A DNA stretch of 64,000 nucleotides, taken from Ciborinia camelliae. Lineage: Eukaryota > Ascomycota > Leotiomycetes > Helotiales > Sclerotiniaceae. The notes under the pieces were generated by a model. The model was not told the origin of the DNA. It searched no databases and was given only the letters and a program-made list of their open reading frames with translations. Positions 1-11,588 of the stretch are shown here, piece after piece. The stretch's first letter is position 1, and each line of letters opens with the position of its first letter. The DNA is taken from the NCBI GenBank assembly GCA_025890175.1, contig JANPYM010000014.1:939052-1003051 (forward strand). The letters are read 5' to 3'. The translations under genes were made by a program, and so were the position numbers.

Positions 1-1558
1 TAGGGTGCAACAGAATTGGCTCATCGAGTCCCCATTGTTACCAGCTCGGGGACCTGAAAACCGAGTAGACGGCGCAGCACATCTCGCTACCTGTGGCTAG
101 CCTTTTGGTCGAGTCGTACAGATACTGCCAGTCTTGCAACGCAGCTCGCCGTTCCAAAACCAGTTTATCGGGATCTCATGCTCTTTCATTCCGATTTTTG
201 AAATTATACCTCGGAACGGGTAGGCAGTTGGTCACCAACGATTCTTCCCGATGTCTAATATTCAAGGTGGATTAGAGTAAGCAGCCATGGTAAGCTTACT
301 GCATAGGTTCTCACTTACTTCTAAGAACCACGAACATGTAGGTAGTGGTTTGCTTTGGTTTGCTTTGCCTCGTGGATGCCATATCCAGGAACGTTACAAA
401 ATCAAGGGGTAATACCCAATGAACACCATGAACACCATGAAAATCTCATATTCCTTTTATTCTATCAACACTGCATGGGTTTCAGTAAAAATTACTGCAG
501 CCATCAATCATGGTCCCCACGCGATCGTAATCCTTCGACAAGGTTCTTATGAATCTTATCTGATTTCTCTTACCAACATCAGAAGTTTCCTCTGAAAAGT
601 TGATAATATCTTACCAGAAAGCTGCGCCCCTTCTAAAAGAAAAGTCCTGGGTATTTGTGTGCAATCGCACGCCGATGAGTCTCAACATAGTAATTTGGAT
701 ATGGCAAATTTATACGATAATATTGAAGCAAACATCATTTCATATCCGGATTTTCAAGATCGGTCTCGAGATTGGATTCTTATGGCCAACTGAATGAGGG
801 GGTGGGTTTCAATCGGCCTATAGGGGGTTAACCACGAGGTTAATCGCAAGAAATGGTAATAACAACCCAGACTAGCCTGGAAAGCCTGAGGTCTAGGCCT
901 ATCGATGTCCTTCAAGCACCACCATCAATACTTTGTCAATACTTTTGGTGCTGCGTCATTTAGGATTTCTTGCAAGGTCCAGCATTCCAAGTGGTAGTTT
1001 CTATGATTTTTTTTCATGAATCTATAGCGAGTTCTCGCTATACGAATGCGATATTCACACAATCATACGATCATCGTTATATTCTCTTCCTTTACCCCCA
1101 ACTGCAAGCGTGCATATTCCGTGTTTTGCCACTTATGACTTTATTTGCCTGTCTTATTTTTACCACGAGTGGTTAAGAACCACGATGACGATTGCTACCA
1201 CCTCACTGCATGCTGAAGTCATTCATGCTAGACTTAAATGCAGCGCCCTCGAGAGCACTGTGTATGCAATAAGCTGCAAAAACAAATACTGAGCGGGGTT
1301 GATACCCCACGCTGGAGTCACATCTTTGGGCACTATACATGAAAATATTCTAGGATATCAATCCTCAACTCCGACAACTTGCATGTATTTTCTAAATCTG
1401 CTTGGATTATAAAGCTTCAATACTAAATTGGTCAGCGACAACATCACGATCAATACCACAGCCTGAGGAAATATGACCAGTCTACTGAAATTCCTCGGCT
1501 CGGAAGGCCCTTCATGAATCTTGAGTATTATGCTGTTATAGTACTGAAGAATCTCGGT
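1..1558. other. intergenic, no gene recognised
   Basis: Mixed-composition sequence. Open frames are all short, mostly without a useful ATG, and show no recognisable domain. A short ATGAACACC-like duplication lies near 420-440. I see nothing else to annotate. Confidence 0.6.
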
Positions 1559-1762
1559 GTGTCCAACAGTCCAGACCGCAGTCCAAAAATGAGAGATTTT
1601 GAATTCTTGAATTTTTTTAAAAGAATCATTTAAGTTATTAAATTATTAAATGTAGTTGGAATAATAAATCTATTAAACCATTTTGTTTATTTTCAAATAT
1701 TTATTACTTTTCAAACATTGAAAACTTGGATCTGATCCGCTAGTCCGGACTATTGGATGCAC
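1559..1762. mobile_element. MITE-like TIR element, copy A
   Basis: About 204 bp of AT-rich sequence bounded by imperfect inverted repeats. The left end carries TCCAACAGTCCAGACCGC. The right end, read in reverse complement, carries TCCAATAGTCCGGACTAGC. The interior has no coding capacity. The same terminal sequences recur at 7228-7388 and 43431-43600, and a left end alone at about 4168. The inner right-arm sequence (GAAAACTTGGATCTGATC-like) is shared with copy B, so these belong to one family. Exact ends and the target duplication are uncertain. Confidence 0.6.
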
Positions 1763-4064
1763 TGCTTAAGATGCAACCTTGATCTATTCAATCCTAAAGA
1801 GCTCCCCCTGTATCTTGCATATATTGTTCTTATTCTCCTGCTTTCAAGCCTCAATATATCCACCCAGTATGTAAGCTCACATCACCTTTCGTTGGTTCTG
1901 TCAGCACTGCCTGTGATATATAGAACAAGCTTATGCCCAAAAAGAATCCACCAGGTTCTAAAGATAATACATCGCATTCTTCCCCTTTCTCAAACGATGA
2001 TGGAGATTCCCATCATACCATTTTGGCTCCTCTTCTTACCATCTCGGATAAAATTGCCTTCACTGCTTCGTGCTGATTTCGCCGATGATCTCATGTCGTC
2101 CGGCCTTAAACTTCCACATTCACAATATAAAATCTTTTCTCTCGTGACTTTGCAAAACTAACCAATTTTTTGATTGAACCTTAACTATTATTTCTAAAGC
2201 TAGAATCAGCGAAGAAATAAAGGGATACCTAGGCATACACTTAAAAAAGGCGCAGTATAAGATAGTCCAATGCGCCCAATTAGGAATTCCTGAACCACTC
2301 CGGCATTTGTGGATCTTAATTCATTACATATTCTCTGCGCTGCGCTTAGAGTACCTTTAACACTTACTGTAAACCTCATATGCTCCGTATCATTCATAAT
2401 AGTCTTAATGCATACGGAAACTTGAAGCAAAGCTAGAAGTTCGTGAAAACGTGGTTGACACGGGAGATCAAAGCGGGCAGATCATCATTTCTGTAAGTCC
2501 CCTAGCCCTGTCTGATTCACACGTTGATTTTGTGCATTCTTTATTAATGACTCGTATGTTCGCCACGGGATAGTAATCGTGCCGTGTGGTGAAACAAGTT
2601 AGTGTGTGGACTACCCGTCTCTAGTTCTCAAGCTAAAATGAACTTAAACTCATCCAGTCCTAATATCGACAGAGCTTTGAAAGTAGACTCTTTTACCTCG
2701 GGCATATTACCGAATTGAGGAACCAATCCGTTGTCAAATAGCTGTAGTTTCTTGTCTCGGATATATCCTCCGAGCTACGCATAGTCTCAAAGGCTAATAA
2801 GCTAAGGAATCTACTAAGGGTCGTGAAGAAATAGGAAACGAGTGATGCTAAGGATTAGTGAAAACTTTGACAGGTTGACATGATTCTTGGCCTTTCTACA
2901 CTACTTGGAACTAAACAAGCGCGCGGAAGCCACATGAATACTAGACATAAGTATCTCCGGATATTTCAAATTAACAGTACTAAATGCTGTACGGCGAGGC
3001 ACCAGAAGAACAAGTGATCTGCGTGGTAGTGAAGTGACTACCGATATTGTATATCTTTTGGGTGTGGAGAGGACCGAGAGGTTTTCGGTCACATGGTGCT
3101 GTTCGTTAGAGATCAGCACGCCATCTTATCGCCGAGACAATATCTTCGGGGAAGTCAAAGGCTGGCACGATGTTCTCATATCTCCATCTCGGAATTTGAA
3201 GTTTACTGGTGAATGCCTCTGGTGTGAGGTACAGGATTCTAGTCAAAGACTAAAAGCTGGGGAGGTGGAATAGGTACCGTACTTTTGTACTGTTCTTGTT
3301 ATCAGTTGTGCGAAATGGCATCATTATCAGGCTGCTAATCAAATTTCTTGAGGTCAAGTAGACAGCTTGAAACGTGGTAGGTAGAAACAGCGCTATGCTG
3401 CGATGTGATCGTAAGTGCAGTTCCATTATCGATATAATATATTTTGGCAGCAACAACTAAAGATAAGGAAGGCATCGATCGTTTTGTTTCCTGTCTTGTG
3501 GGTACTGAGTGGGTATATTTCTCGAGTTTGTTCACTTGAGTTTGTTCAGCTTTTGTTGCATTTAGGATTGAGTAAGATCTGGGGTTTGCATTGGTTATCA
3601 ATAAACATAAAATGAAAGATATTGGATAGGGAAAAAAAAGAGGGGAGATTGGAGGAAAGGGTTGATGGGAAATTCGATAGTATTATAACAAGATTCGAGG
3701 TTTGATTTTCCCTAAATGTACAGGAATGTTAGGGAAATAAAGATATATCTGTTGAATGAAAGACTCAACAATAGGATTGTCATGCCTAGGCCCCCGCCTA
3801 GTGAATGCCATGTAGCTATTCACGTGATCACCCTCTCTATTTAGACGGTGATTTTTCCTCTTCAGCATAGTTCTTTTATCTGATACATATCCTAGAACCC
3901 ATTCCACATGCCCTTGGTGACGTGCCTGACAAGGATCGAGGAATCCAATTTATGAGATAAGTTCAATATACCTGTCACGATGCTGACGCATCGAGGGTGA
4001 TATATAATGTATTGCTTGAAGAGCTTTACACCTATAAAGAGCGAAGCCCTTTATATGCGTGAGG
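1763..4064. other. intergenic, no gene supported
   Basis: Small ORFs on both strands overlap one another and none has a domain I recognise. Around 1930-2100 and 2900-3270 some frames look amino-acid balanced but are interrupted. They may be decayed coding sequence, but I cannot name a family. Confidence 0.5.
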
Positions 4065-4096
4065 TAGGTAGTACAGCCGTATGGCTGTACTACCTA
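4065..4096. repeat. 32-bp perfect hairpin
   Basis: Two 14-bp arms (TAGGTAGTACAGCC and its exact complement) flank a 4-nt GTAT loop. It lies in a non-coding region. No tRNA or terminator role is apparent. Confidence 0.75.
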
Positions 4097-4164
4097 GCGA
4101 ATATAGATGCCTGATATCTCAGGCACTATTATAGGCCTACCGTAACAATACCAAACAAATTCAA

Positions 4165-4212
4165 TAATCCGAACTGCAGTCCAACAATAATAGATTTTTG
4201 AATAGGTGAAAA
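4165..4212. mobile_element. left end of a MITE-like element (fragment)
   Basis: The string ATCCGAACTGCAGTCC followed by an AATAATAGATTTTTGAAT-like stretch resembles the left terminus and inner sequence of MITE copy B at 7228. No matching right end is visible before the minisatellite that follows, so this looks truncated. Confidence 0.4.
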
Positions 4213-4315
4213 AGGTCCATAAGGTCGGTAAGGTCCATAAGGTCGTAAGGTCCATAAGATCGTAAGGTTCATAAGGTCGTAAGGTCCATAAGGTCGTAAG
4301 GTTTATAAGGTTGTA
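4212..4315. repeat. minisatellite, about 17-bp unit
   Basis: About six head-to-tail copies of a unit close to AAGGTCCATAAGGTCGT, with a few transitions and one shorter unit. The flanks are AT-rich and non-coding. The repeat directly abuts the MITE fragment. Confidence 0.85.
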
Positions 4316-4684
4316 TCTAAGATCTATAAGTTTATTACAACCTTATAAAATATTAATAGGGTTTTATAAAATTAAAATATATCTTATCACAACTTATTTC
4401 GGGATCATTAACTTTATAGCCTTATCAAATTATAAAGTACATTATAAATCGATAAGGTTGTTGAAGTTAATGAAAATGAAGTTCCAATGAAATATCAAAA
4501 GCTTTTCGAATATTGGTATCATCTTGGATTTTGTCTACTGCTAGAAAGTGAATATAGTAAATGCTATTGATTATTCAGGTTGATCTTAGTATTCAAAAAT
4601 TACGTACTTTTCCTCTCTTTTTGTTATTCCCTCAAAAAGAAAAGAAACCCCCATTCCATCAAGAACTTCTTGTGCAAAAAAATA
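4316..4684. other. AT-rich spacer
   Basis: AT-rich non-coding sequence between the minisatellite and the tRNA-Glu gene. Nothing further seen. Confidence 0.6.
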
Positions 4685-4794
4685 TTCCGAATCCGGGAAT
4701 CGAACCCGGGGCTACTCGGATCAGTTCTTTACTGCTTCGAAAGAAGGAGGAGAGATATGAAAGCGAGTTATGTTAACCCCTACACTAATTCGGA
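4685..4794 (-). tRNA. tRNA-Glu (UUC), intron-containing
   Basis: On the minus strand the acceptor arms TCCGAAT and ATTCGGA pair fully. The T arm is CCCGG-GTTCGATT-CCCGG. The anticodon stem is ACTCG paired with CGAGT, and the loop gives anticodon TTC (4759-4761). An intron of about 38 nt (4720-4757) begins after base 37, the canonical eukaryotic position. Removing it leaves about 71 nt plus the discriminator base. The isotype follows from anticodon and arm sequences. Confidence 0.9.
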
Positions 4795-7227
4795 TTTTAT
4801 TAACTGTTGTTGTTGTTGAAGAAGACCTGCTTGTTTGTGACTATACAGATCGGCAAATGAAAGTCGGAGGGAGGAGGGGAGAGTGGAAAGGAAGATATTT
4901 TATTATGGGGTGGAGGCGTTGTGGGGACTCAGGAGGGGGCAAAGGGGGGCGGGTGGCGAAGCGAGCAGTTGGGAGGGGCATGTAAGGGGCCAATGATAAT
5001 TAAATAATTATCCAGCTGTATTTATTTTTCCAGCTGCTTTCTACCGATACTATACTATACTTTGTATATCTCATAATACTACCCAGGAGTAAATAACTCT
5101 CCCTCATATCTCCACCGAATAAGTTTCACCCTTCCAAGTTCTATGCAAGCATAAAGAACCTTAATATACGCCGTCAAAACCTCCGATGCACTCCCGGGCA
5201 TCGCCAAGCAAACCCACGAGCATAGTGGACCCACCATATGGGATTCTCCCCTGTGGAGTGGAGTGGGGTGGGGTGGTGCGGAGAAGTAAAAAATAACTCC
5301 CCCACATACTTCGTACTAGATAAATATCAAACCCCACAGCAAAACGAAAACTTATCATCAGTACATCCTCTCACGCGATCACCAAAATATATTTCAATAT
5401 TCTTAGCACTGATATTTACGCTTGAGAGAAGAGTGTTTAATTTTCAAATTTGTATCAAAAATATTAAAAAGGCTTTATCTGTTATGATCAAACCCGGACC
5501 CTACTTTGATACTATTCAGGATATTCTTTTACTTTCCGCTTCTTCATAAAGGCTTTCATATCGGTGGGGAGATGTGCCTACTAGATAGTAGCACTAGCAT
5601 ACATCCCCAGCCATATACCTATATTTTTCACACATCTCATGAGATTGGCATAACATCTTTGTGATGTCAAGATAATAGGACTCCCAGAGCCAGACCTTCT
5701 GTTTGAGAAGATCGTTATCTTGAAGAACCTAGAGATTGAGTAGAAAGAAAAAGTTAATATTAACCTCAAAGTTTATACATCACTATTGGAAGTCCTCGTC
5801 CTTGAAAAATACCTTGAAGATATTAGATTGTTGTTTAAAACAGTCTATGTATTGAAACGACAAACAGCTGCTTGTTTGTCAATTTTACCTTTACAAAAAA
5901 AGAGATTATGTGAGTTGAGCAAAGACAACCTGAATATGCAAATATAGATAGCAGAGACATCATTCTTCCATTCAACTTTGTTACTTTTTATTGATATATA
6001 GATATAAATTAGTTCTATATACACTAGCTTAGTCATCGAGCTAGGTTCTATGGAATCTCCAATTCCATAGAACTTAGCTCCTTACACAATAATACTATGT
6101 TCAATACTTTTGTTCTGTGGCAATTAGCAATGTATTTGGGTCTAACTTGAATTTTTCATATAGCTAAAGACTTCACCTTTCAATATCGTTACTCTCTTGA
6201 TAGGTATTATTGCATTGCAAGTCAAGCAATACACAAGGCATGAGATGCTGCTGCTGCTTTCACCAATGTGAAGGATTTGCCAACCCATTAATTAAAGACA
6301 ATATTGTAATTCTTAAGGATTTATCAATTCATTACATTTAGGGAAAACATGTTATCAGCCAGAAGGCTAGATTCTCAATATATCATATCTTCGAGATCTA
6401 GATTCCATCTTTTTGAGCGGGAGCTTTGTTTCTGAGTGATATATATATTCACAGGATGGCTAATGCGGCTCTGTATAAAATCAGATCAGCTTTACTTTTT
6501 AAGATTATAAATTATAGGCTACACATCATGAAATTGTATATTGTATTTAAAAACTTAACAAAGTTAATATTCACTAGAATTATACTATTCAAAACTTTTA
6601 GCAGATAATGAAGTTCACTTGAAAAGTACTTTAAGGAAGTAAAAAGGTTTAAAAATATATATAAAAGTAAAAAAGAAGTATTTAAAAGTAGTTACTATAA
6701 GTAAAACTTATACAGAAATTCTATATTTTAACATCAACCTTTGCTTCACAATGCGTAATATCATAAAATGGCAACAACTCCAGCTAGAAAATTGAAGATC
6801 GAAAAATATTCAAGATATTATTAATCCCATCTTTTATGTTTTATGAAGCACTCAGTCTTTCAACTTATCAAAATATTCAACGCTCATTAACAGAAGTGTA
6901 CGTTCAGCATCCAGTAGAACTTGATGTCTATCTAAAATATCTGAACAATAACATGTATACAGTCCTTATGCGGACCTATAACTCTGGTAGGTAATGCCCT
7001 AGAGAATTTTCAAGAGATAATATAAAATAGGTAAAATGTCAAGAGTATGACTCCGGGCAGGTGTATGATATGGAAGCATAGGATTGGATTAAGGTAGTAG
7101 CAGTATTCTACTACTAATACCGCTGCCCCGGACGCAGGACGGACGCGGCCATACGCTACGCTACATAGTAACCGTCTCCAACAACATAAAAAGGGATTAG
7201 CAATATGATATGGATGATAGCACGGCG
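4795..7227. other. intergenic with a hairpin, no gene recognised
   Basis: AT-rich. It includes a G-rich stretch near 4900-4980 and a GGAGTGGGGTGGGGTGG run near 5258-5280. One GC islet near 7120-7170 (CCCCGGACGC, ATACGCTACGCTAC) resembles GC-rich strings in the 55-61 kb repeat island. No coding frame is supported. Confidence 0.5.
6039..6080. repeat. 42-bp imperfect hairpin
   Basis: Arms of 19 nt (6039-6057 and 6062-6080) pair with one mismatch around a 4-nt spacer. The left arm begins GAGCTAGGTTCTATGGAAT. It is non-coding and its role is unknown. Confidence 0.7.
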
Positions 7228-7388
7228 GTTTCCAATAGTCCAGATCGCAGTCTGACAATGAAAGACTTTTTGATTTTTGAATCCAATTAGAAGATTTATA
7301 TCATTTGGAACATTGACTTCCTTTAGAATATTGAAACTCATCCATACATTGAAAGCTTAGATCTGGTCTGCTGGTCCAAACTATTGCA
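7228..7388. mobile_element. MITE-like TIR element, copy B
   Basis: About 160 bp. The left end is TTCCAATAGTCCAGATCGC. The right end, in reverse complement, reads TGCAATAGTTTGGACCAGC. Internal sequence near the right arm (CATTGAAAGCTTAGATCTGG) aligns with copy A. No ORF. The differences between arms are mostly transitions, as expected for an old copy exposed to RIP. Confidence 0.6.
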
Positions 7389-8356
7389 CATCCTGGGACA
7401 GAGAAGTCCCTTGCACATTGTATCTATGCCATCGAGTCCGCATATCAATATTCCTAAGTTCAAGCATATGGCTCATAGCTTATAGCTGCGAATACTTCCT
7501 AGCTCATAAGGTTGTTCAAGTTGTGAAGACTTTTGCTGCATTGCATAACAAATAACACATCCCCCCCTCTGGCTACTAGAATGCTATTTGTTCAACTATC
7601 TTAATCCAGTAAATGAACGAATTAACTGCAGTTGGGAGTTTTGAAGAATGGTTTTCGGAGTATGTTCAATTCAAAAAATCCATTAAAGCATTATAATGAT
7701 CCCTTATAATTTATTAGTCACCCTTTAACCTGCAGTAAATAACTAAAGAGCTTATTGATCGGTTCTAAAACCCCATTTAGAGTTAGAAAGAGTCATAAAC
7801 ACATTTCTATGGGCCCTTGGGGCAACGACATTGAGATACCATGTTTGCATTTCCAAGTTTCGGTCTATATCATGTTTGGATGTACCTTTCCGGATTCAAA
7901 ACCCGGGATTTGACAGGGCAATCAAGAATCTAAGGGGTGGGCGACTTAGGTTTGGATTTATATAATTATGTTTTTCTGGGAGAAGGATGAGTACACGCAA
8001 GCTACAAAATAAATCGCACACCAAACTCACTCACTCTAGGTACTAAACTGATGAGCTAACCAAATGGCCTCTCGGGACTTAAGCTTTATAATACCTCTCA
8101 ATGCTTCTACAGTATCCAAATTTGATAATCAAATGCTCTCTCCAGCATTAAAAGTACTCAAAAAGGCCTTTAAGCATGTACACAATGGATGATGCAATTG
8201 ACATTTGCAAGATCACAAGCTTCGAGGAGGTTGATTTGAAAGATTTTATAGCTGTGTCGAGCTGATGGCAAGCTTCTTCTTTTGCATTGATCCGGATGGT
8301 GGCTAAATTGGTTGTTAACTGGAGGCAATCCTCGGTGATGGCGGTTTCTTCTAATG
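7389..8356. other. intergenic, no gene recognised
   Basis: No supported coding frame, RNA gene or clear repeat. Confidence 0.55.
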
Positions 8357-8648
8357 TCTATTGATTTGGAGAGCTTCAACGTTCAATTCGGAAGATCAAA
8401 ATAACTAATTCATTGTCAACTTATTCTACTCTAACTATACAAAAATAATATACCCTCCCATTCCATTTAAAGATAGGTAGGTAGGTATCTAGCACTCACT
8501 CACTTAGACATTTGATCTGGAGAGCTTTAATTTTCAATTCGGAGGATCAGCACAACTAATTCATTCTACTTTATCTATACAATAAATATATACCCTCCCA
8601 TTCCCTTTTAAAATAGGTAGATATCTAGCACTCACTCACTCACTCGCC
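8357..8648 (+). repeat. tandem duplication of about 145 bp (two copies)
   Basis: Copy 1 (about 8357-8507) and copy 2 (about 8508-8648) share the same order of motifs: a GATTTGGAGAGCTT-like start, TTCAATTCGGA, AACTAATTCATT, ATACCCTCCCATTCC, a GGTAGGTA run, and TCTAGCACTCACTCACT. Point differences and small indels separate them. Both are non-coding. Confidence 0.75.
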
Positions 8649-8779
8649 AAAAAAAATTAGTCAACCTCGCCTAACCCCCCTCCGCCACCAAACCACCCAA
8701 CACAACCCAATCTTCAAAACTCATTTAAAAAGCAACCACTCATTATTATTTTGCGCCGGTTCAAAATGCAAAACGATGA

Positions 8780-8887
8780 TGCGTTCGCCGGGAATCGAAC
8801 CCGGGGCCCATCGAGGTTGTAGCGCTCTTATCTGTGAAGATATGAAGCTGTTGGCAACGATGGATTTTACCACTAAACCACAAACGC
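8780..8887 (-). tRNA. tRNA-Gly (GCC), intron-containing
   Basis: The minus strand gives acceptor GCGTTTG paired with CGAACGC (one G-T pair), D arm GTGGTTTAGTGGTAAAAT, and T arm CCCGG-GTTCGATT-CCCGG. The anticodon stem CATCG/CGATG encloses loop TT-GCC-A. The intron is about 37 nt (8815-8851) after base 37, and the spliced length is about 71 nt. This matches eukaryotic tRNA-Gly(GCC) closely. Confidence 0.92.
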
Positions 8888-9692
8888 TTGTGTTTTTGTT
8901 GGAGTAAACGCGAACGCTTGAATATATGATCGAATTAAATGATGGGCAGAGGGTAGTACAAGGTTTATTATTGGAAAGAAGAGAGCGGAGGGGAAAGAAG
9001 AAAACTTTTCATGATGAAAAGTGGAGAGATAGAGGGGTAGGGTGGGGGTAATACGAGATATGTGGGGGATTAAGCTGGTTTTCTGGAAAATCATATTATA
9101 CCTATCTTATCGGAGGAGTTTGAATACAGTACATACGTACATAGAACAGTTGATGGTACATTGTCTGAGTAGGTATTATTGAAGGGAAGAATACGGTAAG
9201 TATTTGGTATTCTGAAAACAGGGCATCCAATAGTGCGAACTGGCCCATTAGATGTAAATTTTGAAAGTGTGAAAAAGCTAATATAGAACATTTATTAGTT
9301 ATAATTTAACTTCTCAATTGAATTAAGAGGAGTAAGAAATCTTTCCTTATCGGATTTGCTGGAATATTAGAAAACTTGGGTATTCATTACTGCGTGGAAT
9401 ATTCAAAGCTAGATTCCATCTCTGGTCTCATGCAGTCTAACTGCCATGCTTATTATTGTCTACCACTCCGTGGAGCATTAAAATCTAGATTTATCTCTCA
9501 TCTCGTGAAGCCTAATCACCATACCTACTCATTATTATCCACTGTCCAATATCCAATAACACAACTCCACTCCTCCCCACCAAATCTCCCAACTACCCAC
9601 AACCCATCTATCCCCATCCATTCCCTCCCAAACGACTACCAAGATAGCCCCTAACAATCTCCTTCCATCATCCAACATCTAAAACCAAATAC
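8888..9692. other. intergenic, no gene recognised
   Basis: Purine-rich and C-rich stretches with several short ORFs and no domain. Nothing supported. Confidence 0.55.
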
Positions 9693-9800
9693 GGGGCTGT
9701 AACTCAGTGGTAGAGTGCCTCGTTTGCATCTTCAAGATTATCTTCCAGATCCTCTTGATAAACATCGATGAAGTCCAGGGTTCGACTCCCTGCCGCTCCA
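9693..9800 (+). tRNA. tRNA-Ala (UGC), intron-containing, two stem mismatches
   Basis: The D arm is ACTC-AGTGGTA-GAGT. Anticodon loop TTTGCA gives TGC (9725-9727). The T arm is CAGGG-TTCGACT-CCCTG and the 3' end is CGCTCCA. An intron of about 36 nt (9729-9764) brings the exon to 72 nt. A run of T starting about 9808 could serve as a Pol III terminator. The acceptor stem (GGGGCTG with CCGCTCC) and the anticodon stem (CCTCG with CGATG) each have one non-pairing position. It may be a diverged functional gene or a decaying copy. Confidence 0.7.
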
Positions 9801-10989
9801 ATTTAATTTTTTTTTTTTTTTTTGTCAAATCTATTGATGTTCTGTTTTGATATCATTTTTTTTTTTTTTTTTTTTTTTTTTTNNNNNNNNNNGATATCAT
9901 TTTTTTTTTTTTTTTTTTTTTTTTTTTGACGAGGTTGGTCACGTGTTGCGTGTTAGTGTTGAGGTGGGGGAGGAGATAGCACAGACAATTTGATTGTCTT
10001 TGTGTCTTTTTGAAGTCCGGATTGGTTTTGTTGTTTTAATACAGTAGTTTTGTTTCCACTTTTGCTAGAACCTCACAACCTACCCCCTCTCTCAACACAA
10101 AGATATACAGTAAGTACTTTCAGTTTAAATTTCATTTCAATTATATTACTGTATTCCCATTAAGTGAGAGGGTTAACAAATAGATTCGAAAGTACTTATA
10201 GTTTATATAATAAATACATATATAATTCTATCTACATTAATATCTCAATATTCTAACCAAAAGCTTCCTTTTTAGAACCTTTTCAAATCTTAATTCAACT
10301 TTAAATAGTCTAACCCAACCAACCAAGCGTAAGGGATGAACTCACACGGGCATGGGTTTAATTGAATCAATACAGTTGGTTGTTATAGTGATTGATTCAT
10401 GAAAATGGGGGAGGGGGGTGAGAGGGGGAAAGGGTAGAGGATTAGAGATGTAGGGAAGGTAGGGACGGTTGAGGGTGGTATTATGGAATCGAATCGTTTT
10501 ACTAGAACAACTGATTCAGTTTGAAGAGGTATATATGTATAGAGAGAAAGCTTCAAACCTTCCCCTCATCCTATATGACCTTATCGCATCTCTCCTACAG
10601 GCCCTCCTGCCTGCCCGCCCGCCCGTCTGCCTGCCTGCCTGTCAGTTCACTTTAAGCCAAATCTGTTGCATAGTTAAAATATTCACTTAAACTCACGCCC
10701 TCATAGCTCACGCCCATATAAATTTAATCATTTTGGGGGGTAAGTTCCCTCCTTACCTAAACCAAAAGACATTCTAAACTTTCAAATCCTAAAAAATAGG
10801 TTCTCAACATCTACATAAGATATTTGGTTTTCGCCAATAAGAAATATAACATAGATAGACCTCCCCCCAAAAGGATTTAAAAATCGTCAAGAAACACCTA
10901 CCTAATACGTCATCTAGGACGTATATCCCTCCTATCTACCACCTACACCAAAAAACCCCCATTAGAAGGGCAAAAAAGAAATATTTCGC
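9801..10989. other. poly-T tracts, assembly gap and microsatellite, no gene
   Basis: Long T tracts lie at about 9808-9823, 9856-9882 and 9900-9927. Ten Ns occupy 9883-9892. GATATCAT precedes the T run on both sides of the gap, so the same sequence may be represented twice. A CCTGCC/CGCC-type microsatellite lies near 10604-10642. No coding sequence is supported. Confidence 0.8.
9883..9892. other. assembly gap (10 N)
   Basis: Ten undetermined bases inside poly-T. GATATCATTTTT occurs immediately before the left T run (9849) and immediately after the gap (9893), which suggests a homopolymer failure rather than missing genes. Confidence 0.95.
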
Positions 10990-11081
10990 TGACCAGACTG
11001 GGGCACGATCCCAGGACCTTGTCCGTATTTAACAGTTGTTAATTGTTAAGGACACGTGATAACCAACTACACCATCCGGCC
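10990..11081 (-). tRNA. tRNA-Val (AAC), intron-containing
   Basis: The minus strand gives acceptor GGCCGGA paired with TCTGGTC (G-T pairs only), D arm TGGTGTAGTTGGTTATCA, and anticodon stem TGTCC/GGACA with loop TT-AAC-A (anticodon 11045-11047). An 18-nt intron (11026-11043) follows base 37. The T arm is CTGGG-ATCGTGC-CCCAG. The spliced length is about 74 nt. Confidence 0.88.
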
Positions 11082-11588
11082 TGTTGTATGTTTAGAAGGT
11101 AATTGATTGAATATATATAATATGTGCGGAGAGGTGGAGGTGGTGGAAGTGGTGGAGATTGAGAGTGGAGCTGTATCATAAGACCCAAAAAATTGGTTAT
11201 GGAAGGAACATCATTGTTTTTAGGGGCAATGCATGAGAAGGAGATATGGTAGATATATAGCAAAAGTTCTATTGATCAAAGGTTTTGAAAAGTATTAATT
11301 CTTTCAATGGAAGTGAGACATTCAAAGGGGATAATAATATGAGCGGAAAATTTGAACCACCCACTTGGGATATCCGTCATTAATCTAGACTTCTCCTCCT
11401 TCCTGACTTGGATAAGAGATTCAGTAGAACCTTGGAAGACTCAAATAAACTAGAGTTCCGTGGATTAAACGATTTTCGTGGTTTGTTGAATAGCGAAAAG
11501 GACTCCTAAATCTTTTTCGTCGCCCTCCACCCCACCTATCAGCAACCCTAAATCTTGGCACCCAAAACAAAAAGGGAAATCTAAAAAA
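11082..11588. other. intergenic, no gene recognised
   Basis: A GGTGGAGGTGGTGGAAGTGG run lies near 11130-11155. A minus-strand T7 run (11582-11588) is the likely Pol III terminator of the adjacent 5S gene. Nothing else seen. Confidence 0.6.

Noticed and set aside
1757..2161. 134-codon plus-strand open frame and a competing frame with ISDKIAFTAS-like sequence
   Set aside because: Neither frame has a recognisable domain, plausible splice partners or a consistent frame through the apparent coding-like stretch.
2901..3273. Overlapping protein-like frames on both strands
   Set aside because: Interrupted, short and without family features. Possibly decayed, but not supportable.
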